In this document: positions 9,371 through 18,540 of the stretch, piece after piece
Layout of the letters: every line of letters starts with the position of its first letter
Numbering within the stretch: position 1 is the first letter of the stretch
Assembly (NCBI RefSeq): GCF_002234595.1
Contig: NZ_NMUL01000047.1
Coordinates: forward strand, 62,001-126,000
Direction: 5' to 3'
Length of the DNA: 64,000 bases
Source: Amycolatopsis vastitatis
GTDB lineage: Bacteria; Actinomycetota; Actinomycetes; Mycobacteriales; Pseudonocardiaceae
The notes under the pieces: model-generated
Databases searched by the model: none
What the model was told of the DNA's origin: nothing
What the model saw: the letters and a program-made list of their open reading frames with translations, nothing else
Program-made: the position numbers and the translations under genes

Positions 9371-10093
9371 ATGCTGGTGCGGTGGGACGGCACCACCGAG
9401 CGGCTGCCGGTCGACCTCGGGTTCCACCCGGTGCGCAGTGCCGATGGGCGGTTCCTGGCTGGGGTCGAGCACCATGTGGGGCGCCGGTCGTGGGATCGGC
9501 CGCATCTGCTGGACGTCACCACCGGCGGGGTCGCGTCCCTGCCCGCGGCCGACGAGCTGACGCGCCGCGCGCTGGCCGTCATCGACGGTGCGCTGTACTA
9601 CTCCGATGGCTCCCACATCGGGAGCCGAACGTTCCGCTGGCGCCCGGGCGCCGACCCCGAACCGCTCGCGCCCGGCCTCTGGAACGTCGATCCGCTCTCC
9701 GGCGCGGCGCTGGAACGCGGCGCCGGCGGCGTCTTCCGGCACGGCCCGGACGGCACCCGGACCCCGGTGCCGGCCGACCGGCAGTACGAGCTCGCCCCAG
9801 GTGGCGAGCTGCTGTACGCATTCCAGTACGCGCCGCCGTCGGTCTGGCTCCTCGACGACGGCGCACCGGAGGAACACCCGTTGCCGGAGGGCTGCGACCT
9901 CAGCACGGCGATCCCCTCGGCCCCGTTCTGGGAGACACCGACGACGCTGGTGTTCACCGGCGAGCGCGGCGGCACGAGCCGGCTGGTGCGCTGGGACCTG
10001 CGGTCCGGCCGGTTCGACCACTACGACCTGCCCGCCGTAGCCGGGTATCGGCCGTTCGCCGTCCAGCCGATCCTCCGTCCCGTCGCAGGTTGA
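9371..10093 (+). CDS. beta-propeller-like hypothetical protein, probably 3' remnant
   Basis: The 240-residue frame starts at ATG 9371 behind a purine stretch. It contains repeating strand-turn units ending in patterns such as SRTFRWRPGADPEPL, SVWLLDDGAPEEHPL and SRLVRWDLRSGRFDHYDLP, typical of a six- or seven-bladed propeller of the TolB/WD type. There is no catalytic motif or signal peptide. Because coding sense continues upstream in other frames (8766-9370), it is probably the tail of a longer broken gene that may or may not still be translated from the internal ATG. The frame upstream to 9260 is not used, as its residues do not look coding. Confidence 0.55.
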   Translation: MLVRWDGTTERLPVDLGFHPVRSADGRFLAGVEHHVGRRSWDRPHLLDVTTGGVASLPAADELTRRALAVIDGALYYSDGSHIGSRTFRWRPGADPEPLAPGLWNVDPLSGAALERGAGGVFRHGPDGTRTPVPADRQYELAPGGELLYAFQYAPPSVWLLDDGAPEEHPLPEGCDLSTAIPSAPFWETPTTLVFTGERGGTSRLVRWDLRSGRFDHYDLPAVAGYRPFAVQPILRPVAG

Positions 10094-10209
10094 GACGCGG
10101 CGTCTTCTGCCGCTGACCGTGCAGCGAGACACACGCACCGTCGAGCACGGACGTAAGGGGCCGCTCCTGCGTCGGCACTTCCGTCTTGGCAGAGGAAACC
10201 GCTCGGCGA

Positions 10210-11013
10210 CTACTGCGGTTCAGACACACCTGCCTCGAGTACCGCGAGGTCGCGCACCGCGTAACGGTGGTGCTCGGCTTCTTCCTTCAGTACAACCTTG
10301 AGGCAGCGGCGCACGACGTACTCCTGCTCGGGATACGAGTCAGCCGGTTTGCGACCGCACACCCGGTCAAGCTCGGCCGCGGTGAGCCCGTCGACGACAC
10401 GCCGCATCGCGGCCATGCGGGCGAGCCGCGGCTCGAGCACCTCGTCGAGCGTCGGGGTGGCTTCGAGGGTGAGGCCGAGCTTCGCCGCCTCTTCCGGCGG
10501 CGTTCCCCCGGCGGGGAAGCCCAGCGGGTGGTAGGGCGCTTCCTCCTCGAGCACGGCGTTGCCGAGCCAGGCATCGCCGGCGAACAGCAGATGCCGTTGG
10601 GTCTCGACGAACGACCACTCGCCGTCGACCTGTTCGTGCAGTGTGGCCTCGGGCAACAGCCTGGCCCGGTCGAGCGTCGCGCCCCACAAGGTCTCGATGG
10701 CGCCCCAGGCGGCCCGGTAGTCCTCGGGAGAAGCCGCATTCCGCGCCAGCGCCCGCTCGGGGTGCCGGCGATCGAGTTCGGCCTCGACGTAGGCGGTCAC
10801 GTCGACGTCGTTGACGACGAGGCGCTCGAAATAGCCGCCGAGGTAGACGTCGCTGCCGTAGCAGTCGACGATCTTCAGGCCGGTCACCTCGCAATCGCGG
10901 ATCTCGAGGCCGGTGAGGTTGCACAGGTGGATACGAGCACCGCGGAACTGGTCGCTCTGGACGTATTCGGAAACCATCGACGCAGTCTCGCGCACCCGTC
11001 CCACCCGCGCCAC
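10210..11013 (-). CDS. pentapeptide / DinB-like protein
   Basis: The 267-residue product begins with three or so pentapeptide-type steps (residues 24-65: GARIHLCNLTGLEIRDCEVT, SDVYLGGYFE). The rest resembles a DinB/MDMPI four-helix bundle: EWSFVETQRHLLFAGDAWLG and EEAEHHRYAVRDL place His residues where DinB-fold proteins hold a metal. DinB-fold enzymes include thiol-dependent S-transferases using mycothiol or bacillithiol; here the reaction is not known. ATG 10977 (MVSEYVQS) is an alternative start 12 codons in. It lies alone, opposite to the gene before it. Confidence 0.75.
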   Translation of the reverse strand: MARVGRVRETASMVSEYVQSDQFRGARIHLCNLTGLEIRDCEVTGLKIVDCYGSDVYLGGYFERLVVNDVDVTAYVEAELDRRHPERALARNAASPEDYRAAWGAIETLWGATLDRARLLPEATLHEQVDGEWSFVETQRHLLFAGDAWLGNAVLEEEAPYHPLGFPAGGTPPEEAAKLGLTLEATPTLDEVLEPRLARMAAMRRVVDGLTAAELDRVCGRKPADSYPEQEYVVRRCLKVVLKEEAEHHRYAVRDLAVLEAGVSEPQ

Positions 11014-11124
11014 GTACTGAAGCAGCGCGGCCTCGTCACAGTCTGAGAAGTACGGCCACTGCTCCCGACGCGCCCGACCGTAGGTCGCCGACCAGGTGCG
11101 GAGGGCAATGCCCGGTGTGATGAC

Positions 11125-11424
11125 TCAGCCGATGGCCGCGGATTCGACGATCGGTTCGCCCTGGACGACGTGAGGCAGCCGTGCAAGATAGGGGCCGACG
11201 TTGTCGTCGACCCACGTCGTCGTGCCCACTGCGACGTTGATCGCATCCACCACGGCCGGGTCGTCGACGACCAGTGTCGCGATCGCCTCGGTATCCGAAG
11301 CGTCGAACGAGAACCGCACGAATCCCGGTACGGTCCTCGCGACCTCGAGCCACCGTTCCAATGCGATCCTAAGGCTCTCGTCGACCGGGCGTTTCAACTC
11401 GAAGCACATCACGAGCGCCGTCAT
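11125..11424 (-). CDS. small hypothetical protein, possible ABM/dimeric barrel fold
   Basis: The 99-residue protein starts at ATG 11424 (MTALVMCFELKRPVDESLRI). Its pattern of strand, long amphipathic helix (IALERWLEVARTVPGFVRF), strand and a second helix is like monooxygenase-type dimeric alpha-beta barrels. There are no catalytic residues that settle a function. An upstream extension to 11571 has no coding character. It is 111 bases from the DinB-like gene on the same strand, so they could share a transcript. Confidence 0.55.
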   Translation of the reverse strand: MTALVMCFELKRPVDESLRIALERWLEVARTVPGFVRFSFDASDTEAIATLVVDDPAVVDAINVAVGTTTWVDDNVGPYLARLPHVVQGEPIVESAAIG

Positions 11425-11917
11425 AATTGCGACACTACAGAGACTCTGGCCGTGTAGGACCTGCCGCACCGTCGGCGCCCGGTAAGCCGCACCGCCGCGT
11501 ATCTGCGGCCTGATTTGGCACGTGAGCCGAGTTTCTGTCGTTCGATGTCCGGCGACGGACCTGGAACGCACTAGGCGGAGACCTCAATTAGTCCAACAGT
11601 TGATCACGACGCCCTCGTAGCCCGCACGAGGACGCCCTCGCGCCCAGAACAAGACCTCGAACAGGCCACGTCGAAGGTCTGGTCTCGTTGCAGACCTTCG
11701 GGGGACCTGAAGAAGCCCAGCATCGGACCAGCACGGGTCCTTGGAGTCCATGGCTCTCCGCCTGCTGACATCGGCTTATCAGGACTCATGAGGGTCTCGT
11801 TCGGGCCTTGCGCTCGACACGGTCCAGCCGACTCGCCTGCTGGCCGAACCGATGGAGTCGGGCAGGCGTTCAGCCTCGTGCGGCAAAACTGTCGGTGGTG
11901 GTCGGTACCCTGCGCGC
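11425..11917. other. gap, nothing recognised
   Basis: This 490-base stretch shows no coding frame with a credible start, no strong hairpin and no repeat that I can see. It must hold the promoters of the two genes that diverge from it. Confidence 0.5.
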
Positions 11918-12286
11918 ATGACACCAGGCCAGCCGGCAGCCTCCGAGCAGCTGCTGCGGAAGGAGATGGCTCTGCTCACCGCGGAGTTCGCAACGGAACA
12001 GGCGCTGGTGAGCCTGCGGCAAGCGGTCAGGGACGGCCGGACCGCCGACATTGCGCAGTGGGCGGCGCTCGCGACCGAGGCTGTCATGGAGGCTGTGAGA
12101 CTGGTTGAGGTCCCCGCCGAGAGCGCTGGCGCCTTCACGACGAGCCGGGACTTGGTGATCAACGCCCTGGATGTGATGGCCAAAGCCGTTGAGGCTGACG
12201 ACGCCGACGGCGTGGTGAGCCGTGGTGAGCTGGTCGGCGATGCCGTGGCGAACTTCGCTGTGTTCCTCAAGGGCTTCCAGAGCTGA
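11918..12286 (+). CDS. hypothetical helical protein
   Basis: The 122-residue protein starts at ATG 11918, right after a GCGCGC run, without a clear ribosome site; it may be leaderless. It is almost entirely helical (EQLLRKEMALLTAEFATEQA, then DAVANFAVFLKGFQS at the end), acidic, without Cys, and with no signal peptide or membrane segment. I do not recognise the family. It precedes a coupled set of three genes by about 90 bases and may belong to it. Confidence 0.6.
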   Translation: MTPGQPAASEQLLRKEMALLTAEFATEQALVSLRQAVRDGRTADIAQWAALATEAVMEAVRLVEVPAESAGAFTTSRDLVINALDVMAKAVEADDADGVVSRGELVGDAVANFAVFLKGFQS

Positions 12287-12372
12287 AGGGGAGCCCGCTC
12301 AGGGGAGCAGCTGCACACCGGAGGGATGCATGCTGGCCCGGGCCACCCTGGGATGCGGGTTAAGGTCCGTCC

Positions 12373-12540
12373 ATGGGATTCGACTGGGAAAGCATCGTCG
12401 GCGCAAGCGGAACCGGACTCGATGATGCCTACGATGCCGCGGTGTCGGCCGCCATGTACCCAGACGAGCCCACGGCGGAGGTGCGCCGGTCATTCCCGGG
12501 CGGGGAAGCGGACGGCGAGACGGACGGCTCGAGCTCGTGA
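12373..12540 (+). CDS. small acidic protein of 55 residues
   Basis: The frame begins at ATG 12373 (MGFDWESIVGASGTGLDDAY) and ends in an acidic, Ser-rich tail (GGEADGETDGSSS). Its TGA at 12538-12540 shares bases with the GTG at 12537 that opens the next frame, and that one in turn overlaps the gene at 12776, so three frames are joined by 4-base overlaps. Codon third positions are GC-rich. The chain of overlaps is the main evidence that this short frame is real. Function unknown. Confidence 0.6.
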   Translation: MGFDWESIVGASGTGLDDAYDAAVSAAMYPDEPTAEVRRSFPGGEADGETDGSSS

Positions 12541-12779
12541 CGGGGGCCTGTCTGCCAGCGATCAGCGGGATCGCGCCCCCTGCCGGGGACACGATGACGC
12601 TGCAGCTGGCCACCGCCGACCTTGGCCCGGTCAGCGTCGCCGACCCTGGCATCCTTGACGAGGCTGGGGGCAGAGCATCCGCGTGTCGGGTCCGGTCATG
12701 GACCGCACTTCCGCATCAACGCGTTGCCAGTCCGGACCGGAGGCGAGGTAGCCGACGACGCGCAGGGGGCGTCTCATGA
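12537..12779 (+). CDS. small hypothetical protein linking two coupled genes, uncertain
   Basis: The 80-residue frame opens with GTG overlapping the previous stop (GTGA) and closes with TGA overlapping the next ATG (ATGA). The first 45 residues look coding (MTLQLATADLGPVSVADPGI). After about 12665 the frame turns Arg/Ser-rich, while coding-like sequence continues in another frame (HFRINALPVRTGGEVADDAQ), so there may be an old frameshift. It could be a real small protein, a frameshifted one, or chance. Confidence 0.35.
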   Translation: MTGACLPAISGIAPPAGDTMTLQLATADLGPVSVADPGILDEAGGRASACRVRSWTALPHQRVASPDRRRGSRRRAGGVS

Positions 12780-14308
12780 CGGCCATCGGTCGGCTGGTCC
12801 TCCTACTGGGACACCTGCTGGAGGAGGACGAGCGCGCGCAAATCGGCCACTTCCTGGCCGAAAGCGTGCACGGCATCGACGAAGCGGACGCAGCGCCCGA
12901 GGAACAGGCCGGTGACGAGCCGGACTGGAGCTACCTGTGGCATGCGCTGCTGAGCGCGTCCGATCACGCGCACCGGACTCTGGCCCTGCTCGAGTCCGAA
13001 CGGATCTACTTCGATGTCTCGGCCATCACCGAGTCGGCACGGGAATTGCGCTCGCAGATCAACGCAGCTTACGAGCTGATTGCCGAGGCCCACAGCCTGG
13101 ACGGGCTCGTCCTGGAAGCCGGAACCACCATGGAGGAAATCCGGACAAAATCCACGTTGCACCGGGCCGCCCTGGTCGACGCGGATCTCGCATCGATGCG
13201 CCGCGCCCCTTCGTCCGAGACCCCAGTGTGGACGGTCGACATCGATGAGCACGGCGGTTTCGTCGCCACCACCAGCGCCCAGGCCGCCGACGTGGCGCCG
13301 TGGAAGTTCTGGGGGAGCGCGGCGACTGCCGCATCGGCGGCGCACACCCTGGCCTGGTTCTTCCATGATCGGCCGCCGAAGATCGTCTTCGATCCACCGT
13401 CTTCCCCCATGCCGGTCGCCTCGAATGTCGCGGATGCTGACCGTTCCCCCGAGGGCCCCTCGGTGGCGGAGCTGCTGGCCCGTCGCGGTGCGGCGTATGC
13501 CGAGCACGTAGCCGCGGTTCAGGAAGCCCGTGACGCTCTTCGCCGCCGCACCGGAGATGCCGAGGGGTTCCTCGCCGAACGCGCCGCGGAGCTCAATGCC
13601 GCCGATCCGCAGCGGCTGCGTCACCAGAACGTGCTCACCGCCCTCCCGTCAGGCGACAATCGTGATCATCTTGGCTTCGCCAACACTGTGATGTGGGTAC
13701 CGACCCGGCTGGTTGTCGGCACCCGTCACCCCGTGTGGGGCGACTTCGGAGGGCACCGAGATGAGACACCGCTGGACATCGCAGTCGGGCTCTTGGGCGC
13801 CGACGACGTGGACGCGTTCACCCTCAAGCTCTTCACCCCGAAGATCGTCCTGATGATGGCCCCCGGCTGGGCCGGCCCGCTCTACCGCGTCGGCTATAAC
13901 GGCAACCACCGCGTCCACATGGCCCGGATGCTCGAACTGCCCTGGCTGGCCGCAGCAGTCGAGGTCAAAGCCGTCCCGCCGTCGTGGAGGATCATCGACC
14001 TCCTGGCCATTGACCCCGATGACGGCACGAGGATCGATTCGTGCAATAGCCGAATGAGGGAGCGGACAGAGCTTGTCACCGGGTTGTTGCGCCGCGGGGT
14101 GATCGACGGCGAGCTCGCGGGGGAGCGGGGTGAGACCCTGCGGTGTCGTCGGCTGCCGGCGGCGTGGCTGCTGCACCAAGCCGAGTACGCCACGGCCGTC
14201 AACGCCGTCTACGAAGACCGTTACCCCGGTGCGCTAGCCCAGCTCGGCATCCCGCTCGACGCCGGCACGAATCCCGCCGCATGGCGACGCTGGCTTGCCG
14301 AGGCCTGA
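12776..14308 (+). CDS. hypothetical protein with a ParB-like GNHR motif
   Basis: The 510-residue protein starts at ATG 12776, which overlaps the preceding TGA. The first 300 residues are helical with a coiled-coil-like segment near 235-275 (AYAEHVAAVQEARDALRRRT). In the C-terminal half YRVGYNGNHRVHMARMLELP (about residues 366-385) looks like the core of ParB/sulfiredoxin-fold proteins, where a (D/G)GNHR loop meets nucleotide or DNA; the following helix and strand (WLAAAVEVKAV) agree. No membrane segment or signal is seen. The two short frames before it are translationally coupled. I cannot name a function; a nucleotide-dependent enzyme on a mobile region is one possibility. Confidence 0.7.
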   Translation: MTAIGRLVLLLGHLLEEDERAQIGHFLAESVHGIDEADAAPEEQAGDEPDWSYLWHALLSASDHAHRTLALLESERIYFDVSAITESARELRSQINAAYELIAEAHSLDGLVLEAGTTMEEIRTKSTLHRAALVDADLASMRRAPSSETPVWTVDIDEHGGFVATTSAQAADVAPWKFWGSAATAASAAHTLAWFFHDRPPKIVFDPPSSPMPVASNVADADRSPEGPSVAELLARRGAAYAEHVAAVQEARDALRRRTGDAEGFLAERAAELNAADPQRLRHQNVLTALPSGDNRDHLGFANTVMWVPTRLVVGTRHPVWGDFGGHRDETPLDIAVGLLGADDVDAFTLKLFTPKIVLMMAPGWAGPLYRVGYNGNHRVHMARMLELPWLAAAVEVKAVPPSWRIIDLLAIDPDDGTRIDSCNSRMRERTELVTGLLRRGVIDGELAGERGETLRCRRLPAAWLLHQAEYATAVNAVYEDRYPGALAQLGIPLDAGTNPAAWRRWLAEA

Positions 14309-14384
14309 GACGTTCCGCGCCCTCACCGCACCGGCTGACGATGCGGCCTCAGTGAGCTTCGCCTCCTGGCTGGGGTGCGTTGTT

Positions 14385-15662
14385 CTACACGCGGTCGGTG
14401 ATGATCAGGGCTCCACTCGTGATGGCACGCCAACGATCTTTGATCAGTTCGGGATCTGCAGGTGGACCACCGAGGCTGTGAACGAGCATGGCGCGGCAAA
14501 CCTCACTCAGAACATCAACCTTCATCCCGTAGGTGTGTGCCGGATCGCCGTCAATCGAGGTCACCCGGATCGGCATGCCCAGCCGAGGTTCGCTTCCGTG
14601 CCGAGTCCCGGCGTGCCCGGTGGCGGACCGCAACCCATACATCAGGATGTCCTCCGCCAGTTTCTCGTCTTCCTTGGTCATCGCCTGACCATTGGCGAAG
14701 AATTCGGCGAGCAGACCGAGCGCAGCCTTGCGCCTCAGCTTCGCTGCCTCGTTGCCGCCGGCGGGAGCGCCAGTGAGTTGCTCCAGCATGGCGACGAATT
14801 GGACTCCGGCTGCCGAGGGGCGGCCCTCGGCCACATCGCGCAGTGCCGCGTCGCATGCCTCCAGAGCTCGTGACTTGCTTGCGCGTTGCTCGAGCAAGGA
14901 CCAGGCATCTGGCAGCCAGGGCGGGACGACCAGAGGCTGGGCTGCTGGCACAGGTGGCGCCGGCTGGGGACGCCAGCAGTGCACCATCTCCAGTTGCCAG
15001 TCGTCGACGTAGCGGTTGAGGGCATCGGGTTCGTCGACGTGTGGCCAAGTCCAGTGAATCCACGACTGATTCCAGGCCAGCGACAGCAGCAGGCAGAGCC
15101 TGGCCAGGTCGTATGCCGCGAGGTCCTGAGCGCCTGGTGTGTAGTGCGCCGACACGGTCCCTCGAACCTCGATCGGCCAGAACGAGACCGGGTACGGCCG
15201 GGATCGGTCGGCTGGATGCGGATACACCTGGGTGATCCACTGTGACACCGGCGAGAGCACCATCGGGCCGATTTCAACAGGCGCTTCCAGCCGCGTCGGC
15301 ACGAAGACGCCGCGTTCCAAGGCCGCCCCCTGATCAGGCGCAGGCCCGATCACTGCCACCCACGACCGCTGTCGTGGCGGATCGGAGGTGAAGCTGCGCA
15401 CCGCCTCGGCCACCACAGTCGACCACCACGCGCGTTCCGCGGAGACATCTTTTACCGTGCCGACAACGTCATAGTGAAGCTCCCGACCCTTGCTCAAGAA
15501 CAACCGCAAGGTGCTGGCCGCAGAGGTTGAGGTGAACGTCAGGTTCGGACGGCCGGCATGTGCCGCCTGGCCACAAGAGGCGAGTTCCGGGACTTGCTGG
15601 CGTAGGTGGTGGAAGAACCAGTTCATCTCATCCGAGGTCAGCTTGCGCAGACCACATGACAT
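14385..15662 (-). CDS. hypothetical protein of an accessory region
   Basis: This protein has 425 residues if started at ATG 15662 (MSCGLRKLTSDEMNWFFHHL) and 413 from the internal ATG 15626. An upstream extension to 15830 is low in coding character. It is rich in Trp, with conserved-looking blocks LLLSLAWNQSWIHWTWPHVD and WLPDAWSLLEQRASKSRALE. The fold suggests a two-domain soluble protein with an all-helical C-terminus (LRRKAALGLLAEFFANGQAM). No signal peptide, membrane segment or known catalytic motif is seen. It converges with the 12776-14308 gene, 76 bases apart. Unknown function. Confidence 0.6.
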   Translation of the reverse strand: MSCGLRKLTSDEMNWFFHHLRQQVPELASCGQAAHAGRPNLTFTSTSAASTLRLFLSKGRELHYDVVGTVKDVSAERAWWSTVVAEAVRSFTSDPPRQRSWVAVIGPAPDQGAALERGVFVPTRLEAPVEIGPMVLSPVSQWITQVYPHPADRSRPYPVSFWPIEVRGTVSAHYTPGAQDLAAYDLARLCLLLSLAWNQSWIHWTWPHVDEPDALNRYVDDWQLEMVHCWRPQPAPPVPAAQPLVVPPWLPDAWSLLEQRASKSRALEACDAALRDVAEGRPSAAGVQFVAMLEQLTGAPAGGNEAAKLRRKAALGLLAEFFANGQAMTKEDEKLAEDILMYGLRSATGHAGTRHGSEPRLGMPIRVTSIDGDPAHTYGMKVDVLSEVCRAMLVHSLGGPPADPELIKDRWRAITSGALIITDRV

Positions 15663-16417
15663 CCCAGATCCGTGGGTCGTCTGCTTGCTGCCTTCTTCGG
15701 GCACTGGGTGTTCTCCTGATGATCGTGACGAAGAGACAGGAAACCACTTCCGATATCTCGGCGCCCGCCGGGGCAGCGGCAACTGGCGGCTCCCGGCAGG
15801 CTCCGGGCGCGCTGCCGCCCCGGCGGTCACATCTGACCGGCGCCACCCTCGCAGAGACCGTGGGCGTTCATCAGCGACCGACCTACGCGTCTATTTGTGG
15901 CGGCCGAACGCCAGAGGGGCGGGATCGGTTGTGTGACTGCAGTCACTGGTGTCGGCAAAGCCGCCAACCGGACCTGAAAGAGTCCTGCGAGCCGGAAGGT
16001 GCTGGAGCGAGGCTGACCAGTAGGACGCCGGCTGAAGACCCCGCCGAGACCGCGGTCAGTCCCTGGACTTCTCTGTTCCGGCAGCTGTCCCTTGGTGTGA
16101 CGTCGCAGCGGCCGGAGGGATGCCTGGAATAGGCCACACCCACGCTGGATCCTCTCGCGGACCTGGAACGGACCTGAAGGCGACTAGTCATCATGCAGAA
16201 ATCACATCGCGTGCGCGGATTCGGTGTTGCGATCGCACTGCGGTTGGCTAGTCTGGGGGCAAGGTGGTGTCCGGATGACACCGGCCGATCCAGGCGGATG
16301 CCAGACCGCGGTGACCCTTTCTTGGGTTCGCGGGACGAGGGACGGACTCGGACGGGGCTCGCCGCGCGCAGCGCGGGTTGGAACGAGACAGCTCTTCGAC
16401 ACTGGGAGAGGTCTCCG
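15663..16417. other. gap upstream of the excisionase gene
   Basis: About 750 bases without a credible gene; open frames here have no start with a ribosome site and show mixed codon use. It should contain the excisionase promoter and may contain the attachment region of the element, but no repeat pair was recognised. Confidence 0.45.
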
Positions 16418-16675
16418 ATGCCTGCCCACCGACCCGCACGCCTGACCCGCGATGAGTCCCCGCACGCGTCATCCGCTACCGAGTCACCGGTTCCCGAGGA
16501 TCTCCTCACCGTCGACGAGGTCTGCGCCACACTGCGCGTTACCCGCTCCACCTTCAACGATTGGCGTGCCAAGAGGTGCGCGCCGCCCTGTGTGCAGTTG
16601 CCCAACCGGCAGTTGCGGTTCCGGCGGTCCGCATTCGATCGCTGGCTTGCCTCGCGCGAGGAGGCTTCTGCGTGA
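16418..16675 (+). CDS. xis: excisionase / MerR-type HTH DNA-binding protein
   Basis: The 85-residue protein carries one helix-turn-helix of the HTH_17 excisionase type: EDLLTVDEVCATLRVTRSTF followed by NDWRAKRCAPPCVQL and the wing RQLRFRRSAFDRWLA. Such proteins bind the arms of the attachment site and direct the integrase towards excision. ATG 16418 follows GGGAGAGG with good spacing; a frame upstream to 16193 is rejected. Its TGA overlaps the GTG of the integrase (GTGA), as in pSAM2-type actinobacterial elements. Confidence 0.88.
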   Translation: MPAHRPARLTRDESPHASSATESPVPEDLLTVDEVCATLRVTRSTFNDWRAKRCAPPCVQLPNRQLRFRRSAFDRWLASREEASA

Positions 16676-18144
16676 CGGACACGACCTTCGATGTCCGTAT
16701 ATGGGACGTGCGGGTCAAGACCGGCCGTCCGCGCAAGGACGGCAAGCCGGGCAAGAAGTCCTACACGGTCCGGTGGGTGGTCGCGGGCAAGGTGTTCCCT
16801 GAGTCCTTCGCGAACTCGACGTTGGCGGAGAGCTTCCGCTCCAAGCTGATCGTGGCCCAGCGAAACGGCGAAGCATTCCGTATCTCCGACGGCCTGCCCG
16901 TGTCGATGGCACGCACGCGCAACGACCAGACCTGGTTCAGCTTCGCGCAGGCGTATGTGGACATGAAGTGGCGCCGAGCGGCCGCGAAATCCCGCTCTGG
17001 CAACGCTGACGCGCTGGCGACGGCGACGCTGGCGCTGCTGACGGGCCACCGTGGGAAGCCGGACGACGCGGTGCTGCGCCGAGCGATGACGGGCTGGGCG
17101 TTCAACACCGTCCGGCGCGAGACCGCCAAGCCTCCTGCTATTGATGCGGCGTTGGCGTGGCTGGAGTCGAACACGGTCGCCGTATCGCGGCTGGGGGACC
17201 TGACGACGCTGCGGGGTGTGCTGGACCAGCTGGCGCTGAAGATGGACGGGACGGCCGCCGCGGCGAAGACGGTGTTCCGCAAACGCGCGGTCGTGTTCAA
17301 CGCGCTGGAATACGCGGTGGAGCGGGACCTGTTGCCGGCGAACCGGTTGCCGGAGGTGAAGTGGACGGCACCGAAGCGGGTCCGGGCGATCGACACCCGC
17401 GTCGTGGTCAACACCACCCAGGGCCCGCGGTTGCTGGCCGCGGTGGCGGAGCAGAAGGTGATGCGGGTTCCGCGGGGCTCGGATGTACCGGTGATCGTGG
17501 AACGGCGTTCGTCCGGGCCGCGGCTGGTCGCGTGCTTCGCCACGATGTACTACTCGGCCCTGCGGCCAGAAGAAGCAGTGATGCTGCGCGACATCGACCT
17601 GAAGCTCCCGCGAAAGGGCTGGGGCGAGTTGCTGGTGTCGGAGACAGCCCCGATCGCCGGCGCTGCCTGGACCGACACCGGGCAGCGGCGTGACCGCCGC
17701 CAGCTCAAGCAACGGGCGAAGGGGGAGGTGCGGCCGGTGCCGTGCCCGCCGCCGCTGACCGCTCTCCTGCAGCGCCACCTCGAGCAGTACGGCGTGGTCG
17801 ACGATGGCCGGCTGTTCCGGAGCATGGACGGCGGCGACGTCGCCGAGTCGACCCTGGCGCGGGTATGGGACAAGGCCCGCAAGGCCGCGCTAACGCCGGA
17901 GGAGTACCGGTCGCCGCTCGCTCGTCGGCCCTACGATCTGCGGCACGCGTGCGTGTCGACGTGGCTGGCGGGTGGCGTGATCTCGGCTCAGGTGGCGTTG
18001 TGGGCGGGGCACTCGGTTGCGGTGCTGCACGAGGTGTACGCCAAGGTCCTGGCCGGGCTGGAAGAAGAATCGCTGGGCAAGATCGCCCGGATCCTTGGCC
18101 TGCCCCTCGACGACGAGGACGAGGATGAAGCGGACAACGGATAG
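16672..18144 (+). CDS. int: tyrosine recombinase / integrase
   Basis: The 490-residue enzyme should cut and join DNA at attachment sites. The N-terminal 60 residues form the AP2-like arm-binding part (YTVRWVVAGKVFPESFANST). The catalytic domain has the first Arg in YYSALRPEEAVML (about R296), the His-x-x-Arg region as YDLRHACVSTWLAGG (about 420-434), the next His in WAGHSVAVLHEVYAKV (about 446) and the nucleophile Tyr near 456 in that motif. All key residues are present, so it is probably active. The start is GTG 16672, coupled to the excisionase stop; a frame running from 16561 is an overlap artefact. The closest tRNA is tRNA-Leu at 20.36 kb, whose 3' end points to this gene, a plausible old target. 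Confidence 0.92.
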   Translation: MTDTTFDVRIWDVRVKTGRPRKDGKPGKKSYTVRWVVAGKVFPESFANSTLAESFRSKLIVAQRNGEAFRISDGLPVSMARTRNDQTWFSFAQAYVDMKWRRAAAKSRSGNADALATATLALLTGHRGKPDDAVLRRAMTGWAFNTVRRETAKPPAIDAALAWLESNTVAVSRLGDLTTLRGVLDQLALKMDGTAAAAKTVFRKRAVVFNALEYAVERDLLPANRLPEVKWTAPKRVRAIDTRVVVNTTQGPRLLAAVAEQKVMRVPRGSDVPVIVERRSSGPRLVACFATMYYSALRPEEAVMLRDIDLKLPRKGWGELLVSETAPIAGAAWTDTGQRRDRRQLKQRAKGEVRPVPCPPPLTALLQRHLEQYGVVDDGRLFRSMDGGDVAESTLARVWDKARKAALTPEEYRSPLARRPYDLRHACVSTWLAGGVISAQVALWAGHSVAVLHEVYAKVLAGLEEESLGKIARILGLPLDDEDEDEADNG

Positions 18145-18540
18145 CGCCGACCGATCGGGGCATCGATCCTGGCTGGGGCGGCGTGCGCTCCGTGGTGTCG
18201 TTGCCCGCGGCGTCCGGCGACGGGTCTGGGCAGTGGCTGCGGCCTCGACAAGCTGGGCCAGCAGGCTGGACTGCTCGGGAGCCATTCCGGACCGAGCCGC
18301 TCGACTTGCGCCAGGATCGCCGCAGCTACGTTGTAGCGCGGAAAAACCCCGCCAGAACTCGGGACGGTAGCCGAACCCGGCCCGTCCCAGATCGGGGAGC
18401 GCGGCGTATTGGTGAACCAGCTCGTCGTAGCGTTCCATCAGATACCGACAAGCTGCCTCTCGGGGCACTAACTGGGTAGACAAGTTGGATATCCTGGAAA
18501 CTATTACTTCTCGGCCGACGCTAGAAACGCAAGAGAGTTA
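18145..18540. other. gap after the integrase with a decayed fragment
   Basis: On the minus strand between about 18330 and 18483 a coding-like peptide (REAACRYLMERYDELVHQY, then DLGRAGFGYRPEFWRG) is read from a TTG at 18483, but it soon turns into low-complexity sequence and ends within the integrase gene. It is probably the remnant of an element gene. The attachment site of the element would be expected here; no direct repeat with the tRNA-Leu 3' end was found. Confidence 0.35.

Noticed and set aside
16193..16417. N-terminal extension of the excisionase
   Set aside because: Residues before ATG 16418 are Arg-rich and not protein-like, and a good ribosome site stands at 16418.
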